64,000 nt of DNA from Saccharothrix syringae (GTDB lineage Bacteria; Actinomycetota; Actinomycetes; Mycobacteriales; Pseudonocardiaceae): NCBI RefSeq assembly GCF_009498035.1, contig NZ_CP034550.1, positions 558,001 through 622,000 on the forward strand. The letters are read 5' to 3'. Positions 17,779 through 25,410 of this stretch are shown here, piece by piece. The notes beneath the pieces were generated by a model, which saw only the letters and a list, made by a program, of their open reading frames with translations, was not told the DNA's origin and did not search any database. How positions within the stretch are numbered: position 1 is the first letter of the stretch; every line of letters starts with the position of its first letter. The position numbers were made by a program, and so were the translations under genes.

Positions 17779-17809
17779 ACTATAGAGACCGGTCTAGTTA
17801 CTTGGTCAA
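17779..17809 (-). promoter_or_regulatory. Promoter with embedded LmrA-type operator
   Basis: On the minus strand: TTGACC (17804-17809), a 19-bp spacer, TATAGT (17779-17784), then start at 17772. The perfect palindrome AGACCGGTCT (17786-17795) lies in the spacer. With the adjoining CTATAG it matches the B. subtilis LmrA/YxaF box, as I remember it, at 16 of 18 positions. Confidence 0.7.
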
Positions 17810-17853
17810 GCCCCGGGCCGGGGGCGGCGTCCCGGCCCGGGGTCACCGGGTGG

Positions 17854-18162
17854 TCAGGCGCACCAGGTGTTGCCCGTGTACTGGAGCTTGCTGGCCAGCA
17901 CCCAGCCCCACTTGCCGTTGTTGACGTTCGCGCCGTAGTAGCGGGGGCTGCCCTTGATGCGCACGTTGAAGACGTCGCCCTGGATCGCCCAGCCGACGAA
18001 CGAACCGCCGCTCTGCGCGTCGGTCATGTCGCCGTAGGCGGTGACCTGGTACTGCCACACCTGCGTGCACTGGGCGGACACGTCCGCGTGGGCGGTGCCC
18101 GTGCCGAGTGCCAGGCCGGTGGCGAGCAGGGTCGCGGCCGCGCTGCCGATGATCTTGTTCAA
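17854..18162 (-). CDS. Small secreted protein of unknown function
   Basis: 102 residues from a TTG at 18162 that has GGGAGG 5 nt upstream. Reading from the earlier ATG would put charged residues before the signal. The signal peptide MNKIIGSAAATLLATGLALG ends near AHA-DV. The mature part (about 75 residues) has two cysteines (one near its start in QCTQVW and one at the extreme C-terminus, TWCA) that could pair, and is rich in aromatic and Gly residues. No family recognised. Confidence 0.75.
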   Translation of the reverse strand: MNKIIGSAAATLLATGLALGTGTAHADVSAQCTQVWQYQVTAYGDMTDAQSGGSFVGWAIQGDVFNVRIKGSPRYYGANVNNGKWGWVLASKLQYTGNTWCA

Positions 18163-18369
18163 CGGGTCCTCCCGGTGGGGCTCCATGACAGACGACCGAG
18201 AATGATGGTGGAGACCCTTCGCCGGGCCTAGCGGCGATCGAGTGGGCCGGCTGGGCCGGACGGCACCCGAACGAAGTCACGTCGGGTCACTGCGGCCGCG
18301 CGTAGTGACCGCGCGGCGCGGTCGTGGGGGTGGGCGCCCGGCGGGCGGGAAAACGCTTTCGGGGCTGAC

Positions 18370-18384
18370 GCGAAAAACTTTCGC
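18370..18384. promoter_or_regulatory. Inverted repeat upstream of the epimerase gene
   Basis: GCGAAA-AAC-TTTCGC, about 55 bp before the start codon in an otherwise G+C-rich 275-bp gap (18163-18437). Candidate operator; no other gene is seen in the gap. Confidence 0.45.
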
Positions 18385-18437
18385 ACCCTGGTGTCGGACA
18401 GCGCCGGGGACCCGGCCGGCGGATACCCTCCTGACCC

Positions 18438-19313
18438 ATGCTGGAGATCGCCCACGGCGCGGCACGCGCCGTCATCGCCCCTGAAGGCGCCAACCTCAAG
18501 TCCTTCGACGTGGGTGGTGTGCCGTACGTGGAGACCTACCGGGACGAGCCGCCCATGGGCAGCGGCGCGGTGCTGGTGCCGTGGCCCAACCGCACGGCCG
18601 GCGGGAAGTGGGTGCTCGACGGCGAGGAGCAGCAGCTGGAGATCGGCGAGCCCGCGCGCGGCAACGCCATCCACGGGCTGGTGCGCCACGCGCTGTGGCA
18701 GGTCGTCGAGCACACCGGGTCGCTGCTGTCGCTGGAGACCCCGGTCGCGGGCTTCGGCTGGCCGGTGGAGCTGCGCACCACGATCACCTACGCGCTCGAC
18801 GAGAACGGCCTGACCGTCTCGCACGGCGTCACGAACGTGGGCGGCAAGCGCACGCCGTTCGGCGTGGGCACGCACCCGTACCCGCGCGCGGGCGCGTCGG
18901 CCACCGACGAGACCTCGCTGTCGCTGGCCGCCACCACGGTGCTGCCGGTCGACGCCGACACCATGATCCCGAACGGGCCGGCGCGGTCGGTCGAGGGCAC
19001 GGAGTACGACTTCCGGGTGGCGCGCCTGCTCGAAGGGGTGAAGCTGGACACCGCGTTCGGCGGCTGCGAGCCGGTGGACGGGCTGGTGCGGCACGTGCTC
19101 AAGGGCCCGGACGGCGGGGTCGAGCTGTGGGCGGACCCGGACTTCAAGTGGGTGCAGGTCTACACGCCGGACGACTTCCCGGGTCGGGGGCGTGCCGTGG
19201 CGGTCGAGCCGATGACGTGCCCGCCGGACGCGCTCAACAGCGGTGTCGACCTGCTGTGGCTGGAGCCCGGCGGGTCGTGGGCCGGCCGGTGGGGTTTGCG
19301 CCCGCTCCAGTAG
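18438..19313 (+). CDS. Aldose 1-epimerase family protein
   Basis: 291 residues of the GalM-like beta-sandwich fold. Seen: PNRTAGGKWVLDGEEQQLE (PNR motif), GNAIHGLVRHALW with the substrate histidine, GVGTHPYPRAG with the second histidine, and AVEPMTCPPDALNSG with the catalytic glutamate. This belongs to the group related to sugar mutarotases acting on hexoses or hexose phosphates. It ends 20 bp before the next gene. Confidence 0.9.
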   Translation: MLEIAHGAARAVIAPEGANLKSFDVGGVPYVETYRDEPPMGSGAVLVPWPNRTAGGKWVLDGEEQQLEIGEPARGNAIHGLVRHALWQVVEHTGSLLSLETPVAGFGWPVELRTTITYALDENGLTVSHGVTNVGGKRTPFGVGTHPYPRAGASATDETSLSLAATTVLPVDADTMIPNGPARSVEGTEYDFRVARLLEGVKLDTAFGGCEPVDGLVRHVLKGPDGGVELWADPDFKWVQVYTPDDFPGRGRAVAVEPMTCPPDALNSGVDLLWLEPGGSWAGRWGLRPLQ

Positions 19314-19316
19314 GCC

Positions 19317-19331
19317 GTTAGCGTCGCTAAC
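19317..19331. promoter_or_regulatory. Perfect inverted repeat abutting the amidohydrolase start
   Basis: GTTAGC-GTC-GCTAAC directly before the ATG at 19333, where a ribosome site would normally be. It may be an operator or an RNA hairpin over the translation start. Confidence 0.5.
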
Positions 19332-19332
19332 T

Positions 19333-20526
19333 ATGAACGTCGCAATCACGGGTGGGTACGTCGTCCCCGTGGCCGGGTCGCCGATCGAGGGCGGCACGGT
19401 CCTGGTCCAGGACGGGAGGATCGTCGCGGTCGGCGCGGACGTGGAGGTGCCGGACGGCGTGCCCGTCGTGGACGCGGCGGGCTCCTGGGTCCTGCCCGGC
19501 TTCGTGGAGGCCCACGGCCACCTCGGCGTGCACGAGGAGGGCGAGGGCTGGGCCGGGCAGGACACCAACGAGATGACCGACCCCAACGGCGCGCGGCTGC
19601 GGGCGCTGGACGCGATCAACGCCGCCGACCGGGGCTTCGCCGACGCCCTGGCCGGCGGCGTGACGACCGCGGTGGTCAAGCCGGGGTCGGGCAACGTCAT
19701 CGGCGGCCAGGCGGTGGCCGTGAAGTGCTGGGGCCGCACCGCCGACGAGATGCTGGTGCGCAACCCGGTGAGCGTGAAGAGCGCGCTCGGCGAGAACCCC
19801 AAGCGCGTCTACGGCGACCAGAAGAAGCTGCCGTCCACCCGGCAGGGCGTCGCCGCGGTGATCCGCGACGCGTTCACCAGGGCGCAGGACTACGTGGCCA
19901 GGAAGGAGGCCGCGGAGGGGCCGTTCGACCGCGACCCCACCTCCGAGGTGCTGGCGCGCGTGCTGTCCGGCGAGCTGCCGTGGTGCCAGCACGCCCACCG
20001 GGCCGACGACATCGCCACCGCGCTGCGGCTCGCCGACGAGTTCGGCTACCGGCTCATCGTCAACCACGGCACCGAGGGCCACCTGATCGCCGACCTGCTC
20101 GCCGAGCGCGGGGTGCCGGTGATCGTCGGGCCGCTGTTCACCACGCGGTCCAAGGTCGAGCTGCGGCAGCGGACGCTGCGCACGCCGGGCGTGCTGGCGC
20201 GGGCGGGCGTGCGGATCGCCATCACCACCGACCACCCGGTGGTGCCGATCAACTTCCTGGTGCACCAGGCGACGCTGGCCGTGAAGGAGGGGCTGGACCG
20301 GCGGACGGCGCTGGAGTCAATCACGGTCAACCCGGCGCGGATCATGGGGCTGGACGACCGGGTCGGCTCGCTGGCGCCGGGGCTGGACGGCGACGTGGTC
20401 CTCTGGTCCGGCGACCCGCTGGACGTGATGAGCCGGGCGCTGAAGGTGTTCGTGCGCGGGCGCGAGGTGTACCGGTACGAGGACGGCGAAGAGGTCGTGG
20501 TCGACCCGTTCCACAGCGGGGCCTGA
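19333..20526 (+). CDS. Imidazolonepropionase-like amidohydrolase
   Basis: 397 residues from the ATG at 19333. Metal-dependent hydrolase fold: PGFVEAHGHLGVHEEG (HxH metal site), a central VKPGSGNVIGGQA region, WCQHAHRADD and LIVNHGTEGHL (further metal histidines), and ITTDHPVVP with the catalytic Asp. This matches a broad actinobacterial amidohydrolase family without an established substrate. No Shine-Dalgarno; a perfect inverted repeat touches the start. Confidence 0.85.
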   Translation: MNVAITGGYVVPVAGSPIEGGTVLVQDGRIVAVGADVEVPDGVPVVDAAGSWVLPGFVEAHGHLGVHEEGEGWAGQDTNEMTDPNGARLRALDAINAADRGFADALAGGVTTAVVKPGSGNVIGGQAVAVKCWGRTADEMLVRNPVSVKSALGENPKRVYGDQKKLPSTRQGVAAVIRDAFTRAQDYVARKEAAEGPFDRDPTSEVLARVLSGELPWCQHAHRADDIATALRLADEFGYRLIVNHGTEGHLIADLLAERGVPVIVGPLFTTRSKVELRQRTLRTPGVLARAGVRIAITTDHPVVPINFLVHQATLAVKEGLDRRTALESITVNPARIMGLDDRVGSLAPGLDGDVVLWSGDPLDVMSRALKVFVRGREVYRYEDGEEVVVDPFHSGA

Positions 20527-20611
20527 ACGGCGTCAAGCAGCCCTCGGGCGCTGGTGCGGGGTCGTCCCGTCGGCGAGACTGGAGCCGACGGGACGACGAC
20601 CGGGGGGCGAC

Positions 20612-21019
20612 GTGGGGCGGATCGGGGTTGCGCTGCTGGCGGTGGTCCTGGTGACCGCCTGCGCCGAGGAGCCGGCCGAGCCGCGGTGGGAGGTGGAGCC
20701 CCACCCCGTCTCCGGCGTGGCGGCGGTGTCCGACACCGGCGACCGCGAGTTCCGGGTGGGGGTGGAGACGGGCGCGCTCGCCGCCGAGGACCCGATCGAG
20801 CGCGTCGACGTCCGGCGCGGGGCCGGCCGGGTCGAGTTGACGCTGTGGCTCAAGAGCCGCGTCCCCCGGCCCGGTGAGGCCGTGCCCGCCATCGTGCGCA
20901 TGTTCTCCGAGGTGGTCGTGCTCGACGCGCCGCTGGGCGAGGACCGGTTCTACGACGCCTCGGCCGACCCGCCCCGGGAGTTGCGGGTGGGCTGCGGGCT
21001 CTGGGTGCTCTGCCGGTAG
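20612..21019 (+). CDS. Putative lipoprotein
   Basis: 135 residues from a GTG start. The N-terminus MGRIGVALLAVVLVTACAEE has a lipobox (VTAC), so the mature protein should be lipid-anchored at Cys17. The remaining ~118 residues are predicted beta-rich with two further cysteines near the C-terminus (VGCGLWVLCR). No family recognised. Confidence 0.7.
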   Translation: MGRIGVALLAVVLVTACAEEPAEPRWEVEPHPVSGVAAVSDTGDREFRVGVETGALAAEDPIERVDVRRGAGRVELTLWLKSRVPRPGEAVPAIVRMFSEVVVLDAPLGEDRFYDASADPPRELRVGCGLWVLCR

Positions 21020-21032
21020 CCCCGCGGGCGGG

Positions 21033-22175
21033 TCAGCGGCGCAGCTCGCGCCCGATCACCAGCCGCTGGATCTGGTTGGTGCCCTCGAAGATCTGGAGCA
21101 CCTTCGCCTCCCGCATGTACCGCTCCACCGGGAAGTCCCGGGTGTACCCGGCGCCGCCCAGCACCTGCACCGCGTCGGTCGTCACCCGCATCGCCGCGTC
21201 GGTGCAGACCAGCTTCGCCACCGCCGCCTGGCGCCGGAACGGCAGCCCGCGGTCGCGGCGGCGGGCCGCCTCCAGGTACGTCGCCCGCGCCGACTCGACC
21301 GCGGCGGCCATGTCGGCCAGCAGGAACTCCAGCCCCTGGAAGTCGATGATCGGCCGGCCGAACTGGGTGCGGGTCTTCGCGTACGCCACCGCCTCGTCCA
21401 GCGCGGCCTGCGCCAGGCCCACCGCGCAGGCGGCGATGCCCAGCCGGCCGGAGTCCAAAGCGGACAGCGCGATCCGCAGGCCGTCGCCCTCGGCGCCGAC
21501 CAGCCGGTCCGCCCCGACGCGGACGCCGTCGAACACCAGCTGCGCCGTGGTCGACCCGGTCAGGCCCATCTTGCGCTCCGGCGGCGCGGCGGCCAGCCCG
21601 TCCGCGCGGCCCGGCGCGAAGAAGCAGCTGATGCCCCGGCCGCCGTCGTCGGAGGTGCGGGCCATCAGGGTGTAGAAGTCGGCCACGCCGGCGTGCGTGA
21701 TCCACGCCTTGGTGCCGTTGACGACGTACTCGTCGCCCGAGCGCACCGCCCGCGTGGACAGCGCCGCCGCGTCCGAGCCCGCGTGCGACTCCGACAGCGC
21801 GTACCCGCCCAGCAGCTCGCCGCCCAGCGCGTCGGGCAGCCAGCGCGCCTTCTGCTCGTCCGTGCCGAACGCGGCCAGCGCGTAGCTCGACATGACGTGC
21901 ACCGACAGGCCGACGCCCACCGACATCCACGCCGAGGCGACCTCCTCCAGCGCCTGGAGGTACACCTCGTACGGCTGGGCGCCGCCGCCGAACTCCTCCG
22001 GGTAGGGCAGGCCGAGCAGGCCGGTCTTGCCCAGCAGCCGGAACTTGTCGCGCGGGAACCGCGCGTGCTCCTCGTGCTCGGCGGCGCACGGCGCCAGCTC
22101 GTCGCGGGCGATCTCGCGCACCAGGGCGAGCAGGTCCTCGGCCTCGGTGGTGGGGAGCAGGCGTTCGGCGGGCAT
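21033..22175 (-). CDS. Acyl-CoA dehydrogenase
   Basis: 380 residues from the ATG at 22175, with GGAGG upstream. FAD-dependent alpha,beta-dehydrogenation of acyl-CoA thioesters. Seen: YALSESHAGSDAAALSTRA (substrate/FAD loop), KAWITHAGVADFYTL, RTQFGRPIIDFQ, QVLGGAGYTRDFPVERYMREAK and IFEGTNQIQR with the catalytic glutamate. Chain-length specificity cannot be read. Divergent from a TetR gene across a triple CAGTACTG operator, so it is probably repressed by that TetR. Confidence 0.93.
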   Translation of the reverse strand: MPAERLLPTTEAEDLLALVREIARDELAPCAAEHEEHARFPRDKFRLLGKTGLLGLPYPEEFGGGAQPYEVYLQALEEVASAWMSVGVGLSVHVMSSYALAAFGTDEQKARWLPDALGGELLGGYALSESHAGSDAAALSTRAVRSGDEYVVNGTKAWITHAGVADFYTLMARTSDDGGRGISCFFAPGRADGLAAAPPERKMGLTGSTTAQLVFDGVRVGADRLVGAEGDGLRIALSALDSGRLGIAACAVGLAQAALDEAVAYAKTRTQFGRPIIDFQGLEFLLADMAAAVESARATYLEAARRRDRGLPFRRQAAVAKLVCTDAAMRVTTDAVQVLGGAGYTRDFPVERYMREAKVLQIFEGTNQIQRLVIGRELRR

Positions 22176-22189
22176 CGTCGACCTCCGTT

Positions 22190-22229
22190 CGGTACTGTCC
22201 TCAGTACTGTAGGACGTACCGCAGTACTG
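22190..22229. promoter_or_regulatory. Triple TetR operator between acyl-CoA dehydrogenase and TetR
   Basis: Perfect CAGTACTG palindromes at 22202-22209 and 22222-22229 and a near copy CGGTACTG at 22190-22197. They fill the 82-bp divergent gap. Confidence 0.75.
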
Positions 22230-22257
22230 TCGCGAGGTGGTGTGACAGAGTCCGAGC

Positions 22258-22854
22258 ATGACCTCGATCGCGCGCAGGCCCTTGACGCCCCGGCAGGTGG
22301 AGCTGCTGGGGCGCCTGGAGGCGCTCGTGCTCGCGGAGGGGTTCGCGCACTTCACCCTGGACGACCTCGCGGCGCGCCTGCACTGCTCCAAGTCGACCCT
22401 CTACGCGCTGGCCGCCAGCAAGGAGCAGCTGGCCGTGCGCGTGGTCGGCCGGTACTTCAAGGGCGCGGCCGAGCGGATCGAGCGGCGCGTCGCCGGGATC
22501 GGGGACGTGCGCGCCCGCGTGGGCACCTACCTGGCCGGCGCCGCCGAGGAGCTGCGGCGCGCGTCGGACCGGTTCATCACCGACGTGTCGGCGTTCGCGC
22601 CCACCCGCGCCACCTACGAGCGCCATGCCCGCGCCGCGGCCGAGCGCATCCGGGAGTTCATCCAGGAGGGCGTGCGCGAGGGCGTGTTCCGGGAGGTGCA
22701 CGCGCCCCTGGTCGCGGAGATGGCGGGCCTGCTCATCGAGGGCATCCAGACCGGGGTGCTGACCCGGCGCGCGGGCGTGTCCGACGCCGAGGCGTTCACC
22801 GCCCTGGGCGAACTGCTGCTGGACGGGTTGCGCAGAGAACGGAGCCAGACGTGA
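22258..22854 (+). CDS. TetR-family regulator
   Basis: 198 residues. HTH LVLAEGFAHFTLDDLAARLHCSKSTLYALAASKEQL (about 28-62), then a helical ligand domain with the FAPTRATYERHARAAAERIREF segment. It is divergent from the acyl-CoA dehydrogenase gene over shared operators and overlaps the following kinase gene by 4 bp (GTGA). Likely an acyl-CoA or related ligand-responsive repressor; ligand unknown. Confidence 0.9.
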   Translation: MTSIARRPLTPRQVELLGRLEALVLAEGFAHFTLDDLAARLHCSKSTLYALAASKEQLAVRVVGRYFKGAAERIERRVAGIGDVRARVGTYLAGAAEELRRASDRFITDVSAFAPTRATYERHARAAAERIREFIQEGVREGVFREVHAPLVAEMAGLLIEGIQTGVLTRRAGVSDAEAFTALGELLLDGLRRERSQT

Positions 22855-23783
22855 TCGTCGTCGCCGGTGAGGCCCTGGTCGACCTCGTGCCCACGCCGGG
22901 GGGTGACCTCGCGCCGCGGCTGGGCGGCGGCCCGTACAACGTCGCCGTGGCCGCGGGCCGGCTGGAGGCCCCGGTGGGCTTCCTCTCCCGCGTCTCGGCC
23001 GACCTGTTCGGCGACCGGCTGGTCGAGCGGCTGCACGCGTCCGGCGTGCGCACCGACCTGGTCCAGCGCGGCCCCGAGCCGACCACGCTGGCCGTGGTCG
23101 GCCTCGCCGACGACGGGTCGGCCCGCTACTCCTTCTACGTCGAGGGCACCGCCGACCGGTTGGTCGCCGACCCCGGCCCGCTGCCCGACGGGGTGCGCGC
23201 GGTCTCGTTCGGCACGCTGTCGCTGGTGCTGGAGCCGGGCGCGAGCGCCTACGAGGCGGTGCTGCGGCGCGAGGCCGGGCGCGGCGCGCTCACCGCGCTG
23301 GACCCCAACGTCCGGGCCGGCCTGATCCCCGACCCGGCCGCCTACCGCGCCCGCTACGCCTCGTGGCTGCCGCACGTGGGCCTGCTCAAGGTGTCCGTCG
23401 AGGACGCCCGCTGGCTGGCCGGCCTGCCCGCCGACGCGCCGGAGGACGACGTGCTGGAGGTCGCGCGGGAGTGGCGCGCCGCCGGCCCGGCCGCGGTCGT
23501 GCTCACCCGCGGCGGTGACGGCCTGGCCGTGCTGACCACCGCCGGTGACGTGATCCACGTCCCACCGACCCCCGTGGAGGTGGTCGACACCATCGGCGCG
23601 GGGGACACCGTGCAGGGCGCGCTGCTGGCGTGGCTGCACCACCACGACGCCCTGTCGACCGAGGCCGTCGCCGCCCTGGACGCCGGGCGGTGGCGCGAAG
23701 CGCTGGCCTTCGCCGGTGCCGCGGCCGCGATCACCTGCTCCCGCGCCGGGGCGGAACCGCCGTTCCGAGCAGAGCTGGGATGA
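22851..23783 (+). CDS. PfkB-family carbohydrate kinase
   Basis: 310 residues from the GTG overlapping the TetR stop. Ribokinase fold: GGGPYNVAVAAGRLEAPVGF (PfkB signature 1), ALDPNVRAGLIPD, LKVSVEDARWLAG and the ATP/anion-hole motif DTIGAGDTVQGALLAWL with catalytic Asp. Probably a fructokinase or 2-keto-3-deoxygluconate-type kinase. The coupling to a TetR and a fatty-acid-type dehydrogenase is unusual. A small hairpin follows. Confidence 0.9.
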   Translation: MIVVAGEALVDLVPTPGGDLAPRLGGGPYNVAVAAGRLEAPVGFLSRVSADLFGDRLVERLHASGVRTDLVQRGPEPTTLAVVGLADDGSARYSFYVEGTADRLVADPGPLPDGVRAVSFGTLSLVLEPGASAYEAVLRREAGRGALTALDPNVRAGLIPDPAAYRARYASWLPHVGLLKVSVEDARWLAGLPADAPEDDVLEVAREWRAAGPAAVVLTRGGDGLAVLTTAGDVIHVPPTPVEVVDTIGAGDTVQGALLAWLHHHDALSTEAVAALDAGRWREALAFAGAAAAITCSRAGAEPPFRAELG

Positions 23784-23792
23784 CCTAGCTCT

Positions 23793-23808
23793 CACCTCGC
23801 ACGAGGTG
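23793..23808 (+). terminator. Small hairpin after the PfkB kinase
   Basis: CACCTC-GCAC-GAGGTG, 10 bp past the stop. The 23784-24046 gap also contains the gltA promoter; no other gene is seen. Confidence 0.45.
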
Positions 23809-24046
23809 GATGAGCAGGTCCGAAGGGCTACGGTGGTGGGGCACGCTAGACACCCGCGCATCCTTCGCTGTGATGCCGGTCCCACCTCGCAGAACAGCGC
23901 TGCGCGATCGGGCCGACCGCTGACTAGCGTGGGAGAACTGACAGGACCCCAACGGGGTGGTGCTGCGGTGCGGGGACGAGACCACGCCGCGCGCTGCGTG
24001 CGAGATCCGCATGAGCCACCCCGCCCGAGCGTGAGAGGGACTCTGC

Positions 24047-25360
24047 ATGCCCGACGCGACGACTGCGCCGAACGACACCCGTACCGTCGCGCTACGCCAT
24101 CCGGGCGGAGAGCACGAGATGAAGGTGGTACCGGCCACCGAGGGTGCGTCCGGCATCGACCTCGGCAAGCTGCTGGCGACGACCGGCCTGGTCACGCTGG
24201 ACAGCGGTTTCGTCAACACCGCGTCCTGCTCCTCCGAGATCACCTACATCGACGGTGACGCCGGCATCCTGCGCTACCGCGGCTACCCCATCGAGCAGCT
24301 CGCCGAGAAGTCGAACTTCAACGAGGTCAGCTACCTGCTGATCTACGGCGAGCTGCCGACCAAGGCGCAGCTGGAGGAGTTCACCTCCAAGATCAGCCGC
24401 CACACCCTGCTGCACGAGGACCTGAAACGGTTCTTCGACGGCTTCCCGCGCGACGCGCACCCGATGCCCGTGCTGTCCTCGGCGGTCTCCGCGCTGTCGA
24501 CGTTCTACCAGGACAGCCTCAGCCCGTTCGACGCCAACCAGGTCGAGATCTCGACCATCCGCCTGCTGGCGAAGGTGCCCACCATCGCGGCCTACGCCTA
24601 CAAGAAGTCCGTGGGCCAGCCGTTCCTGTACCCGGACAACTCCCTGGGCCTGGTGGAGAACTTCCTCCGGATGACCTTCGGCTTCCCCGCCGAGCCCTAC
24701 GACGTGGACCCGGACCTGGTCCGCGCGCTGGACCTGCTGTTCGTGCTGCACGCCGACCACGAGCAGAACTGCTCCACCTCCACCGTGCGCCTGGTCGGCT
24801 CCTCCGAGGCCAACCTGTTCGCCTCCATCTCCGCCGGCATCAACGCCCTGTTCGGCCCGCTGCACGGCGGCGCCAACAGCGCGGTGCTGGACATGCTGGA
24901 GAAGATCCGCAACGAGGGCGGCGACGTCTCCGCGTTCGTGAAGAAGGTCAAGAACAAGGAGCAGGGCGTCCGCCTGATGGGCTTCGGCCACCGGGTCTAC
25001 AAGAACTACGACCCGCGCGCCGCGATCATCAAGAAGACCGCCGACGAGATCCTGGGCAAGCTCGGCGCGTCCGACGAGCTGCTGGACATCGCCAAGGCGC
25101 TGGAGGAGACCGCGCTCGCGGACGACTACTTCGTCGAGCGCAAGCTGTACCCGAACGTGGACTTCTACACCGGCCTCATCTACCGCGCGATGGGCTTCCC
25201 GACGAAGTTCTTCACCGTGCTGTTCGCGCTGGGCCGGCTGCCCGGCTGGATCGCGCACTGGCGCGAGATGATCAACGACCCGGCCACCAAGATCGGCCGG
25301 CCGCGGCAGGTCTACATCGGTTCGCCGGAGCGCAACTTCGTGCCGCTCGACCAGCGCTGA
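24047..25360 (+). CDS. gltA: Citrate synthase (type I)
   Basis: 437 residues, the usual length of the hexameric/type I enzyme. Catalytic residues seen: His in LFVLHADHEQNCSTSTVR, His in [15 protein letters not shown] and Asp in LYPNVDFYTG, plus GPLHGGANSAVL. It condenses acetyl-CoA and oxaloacetate at entry to the TCA cycle. It has more A-ending lysine codons and otherwise normal usage. Flanked by a 260-bp upstream region and a strong terminator. Distinct from the CitA-type paralogue at 3437. Confidence 0.97.
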   Translation: MPDATTAPNDTRTVALRHPGGEHEMKVVPATEGASGIDLGKLLATTGLVTLDSGFVNTASCSSEITYIDGDAGILRYRGYPIEQLAEKSNFNEVSYLLIYGELPTKAQLEEFTSKISRHTLLHEDLKRFFDGFPRDAHPMPVLSSAVSALSTFYQDSLSPFDANQVEISTIRLLAKVPTIAAYAYKKSVGQPFLYPDNSLGLVENFLRMTFGFPAEPYDVDPDLVRALDLLFVLHADHEQNCSTSTVRLVGSSEANLFASISAGINALFGPLHGGANSAVLDMLEKIRNEGGDVSAFVKKVKNKEQGVRLMGFGHRVYKNYDPRAAIIKKTADEILGKLGASDELLDIAKALEETALADDYFVERKLYPNVDFYTGLIYRAMGFPTKFFTVLFALGRLPGWIAHWREMINDPATKIGRPRQVYIGSPERNFVPLDQR

Positions 25361-25373
25361 CGGTTTCTCGTCG

Positions 25374-25404
25374 AGGGCCCGCACCGGTTTCCGGTGCGGG
25401 CCCT
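25374..25404 (+). terminator. Terminator of gltA
   Basis: Perfect 14-bp arms AGGGCCCGCACCGG and CCGGTGCGGGCCCT around TTT, 13 bp beyond the stop. Confidence 0.8.
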
Positions 25405-25410
25405 GTGCTG

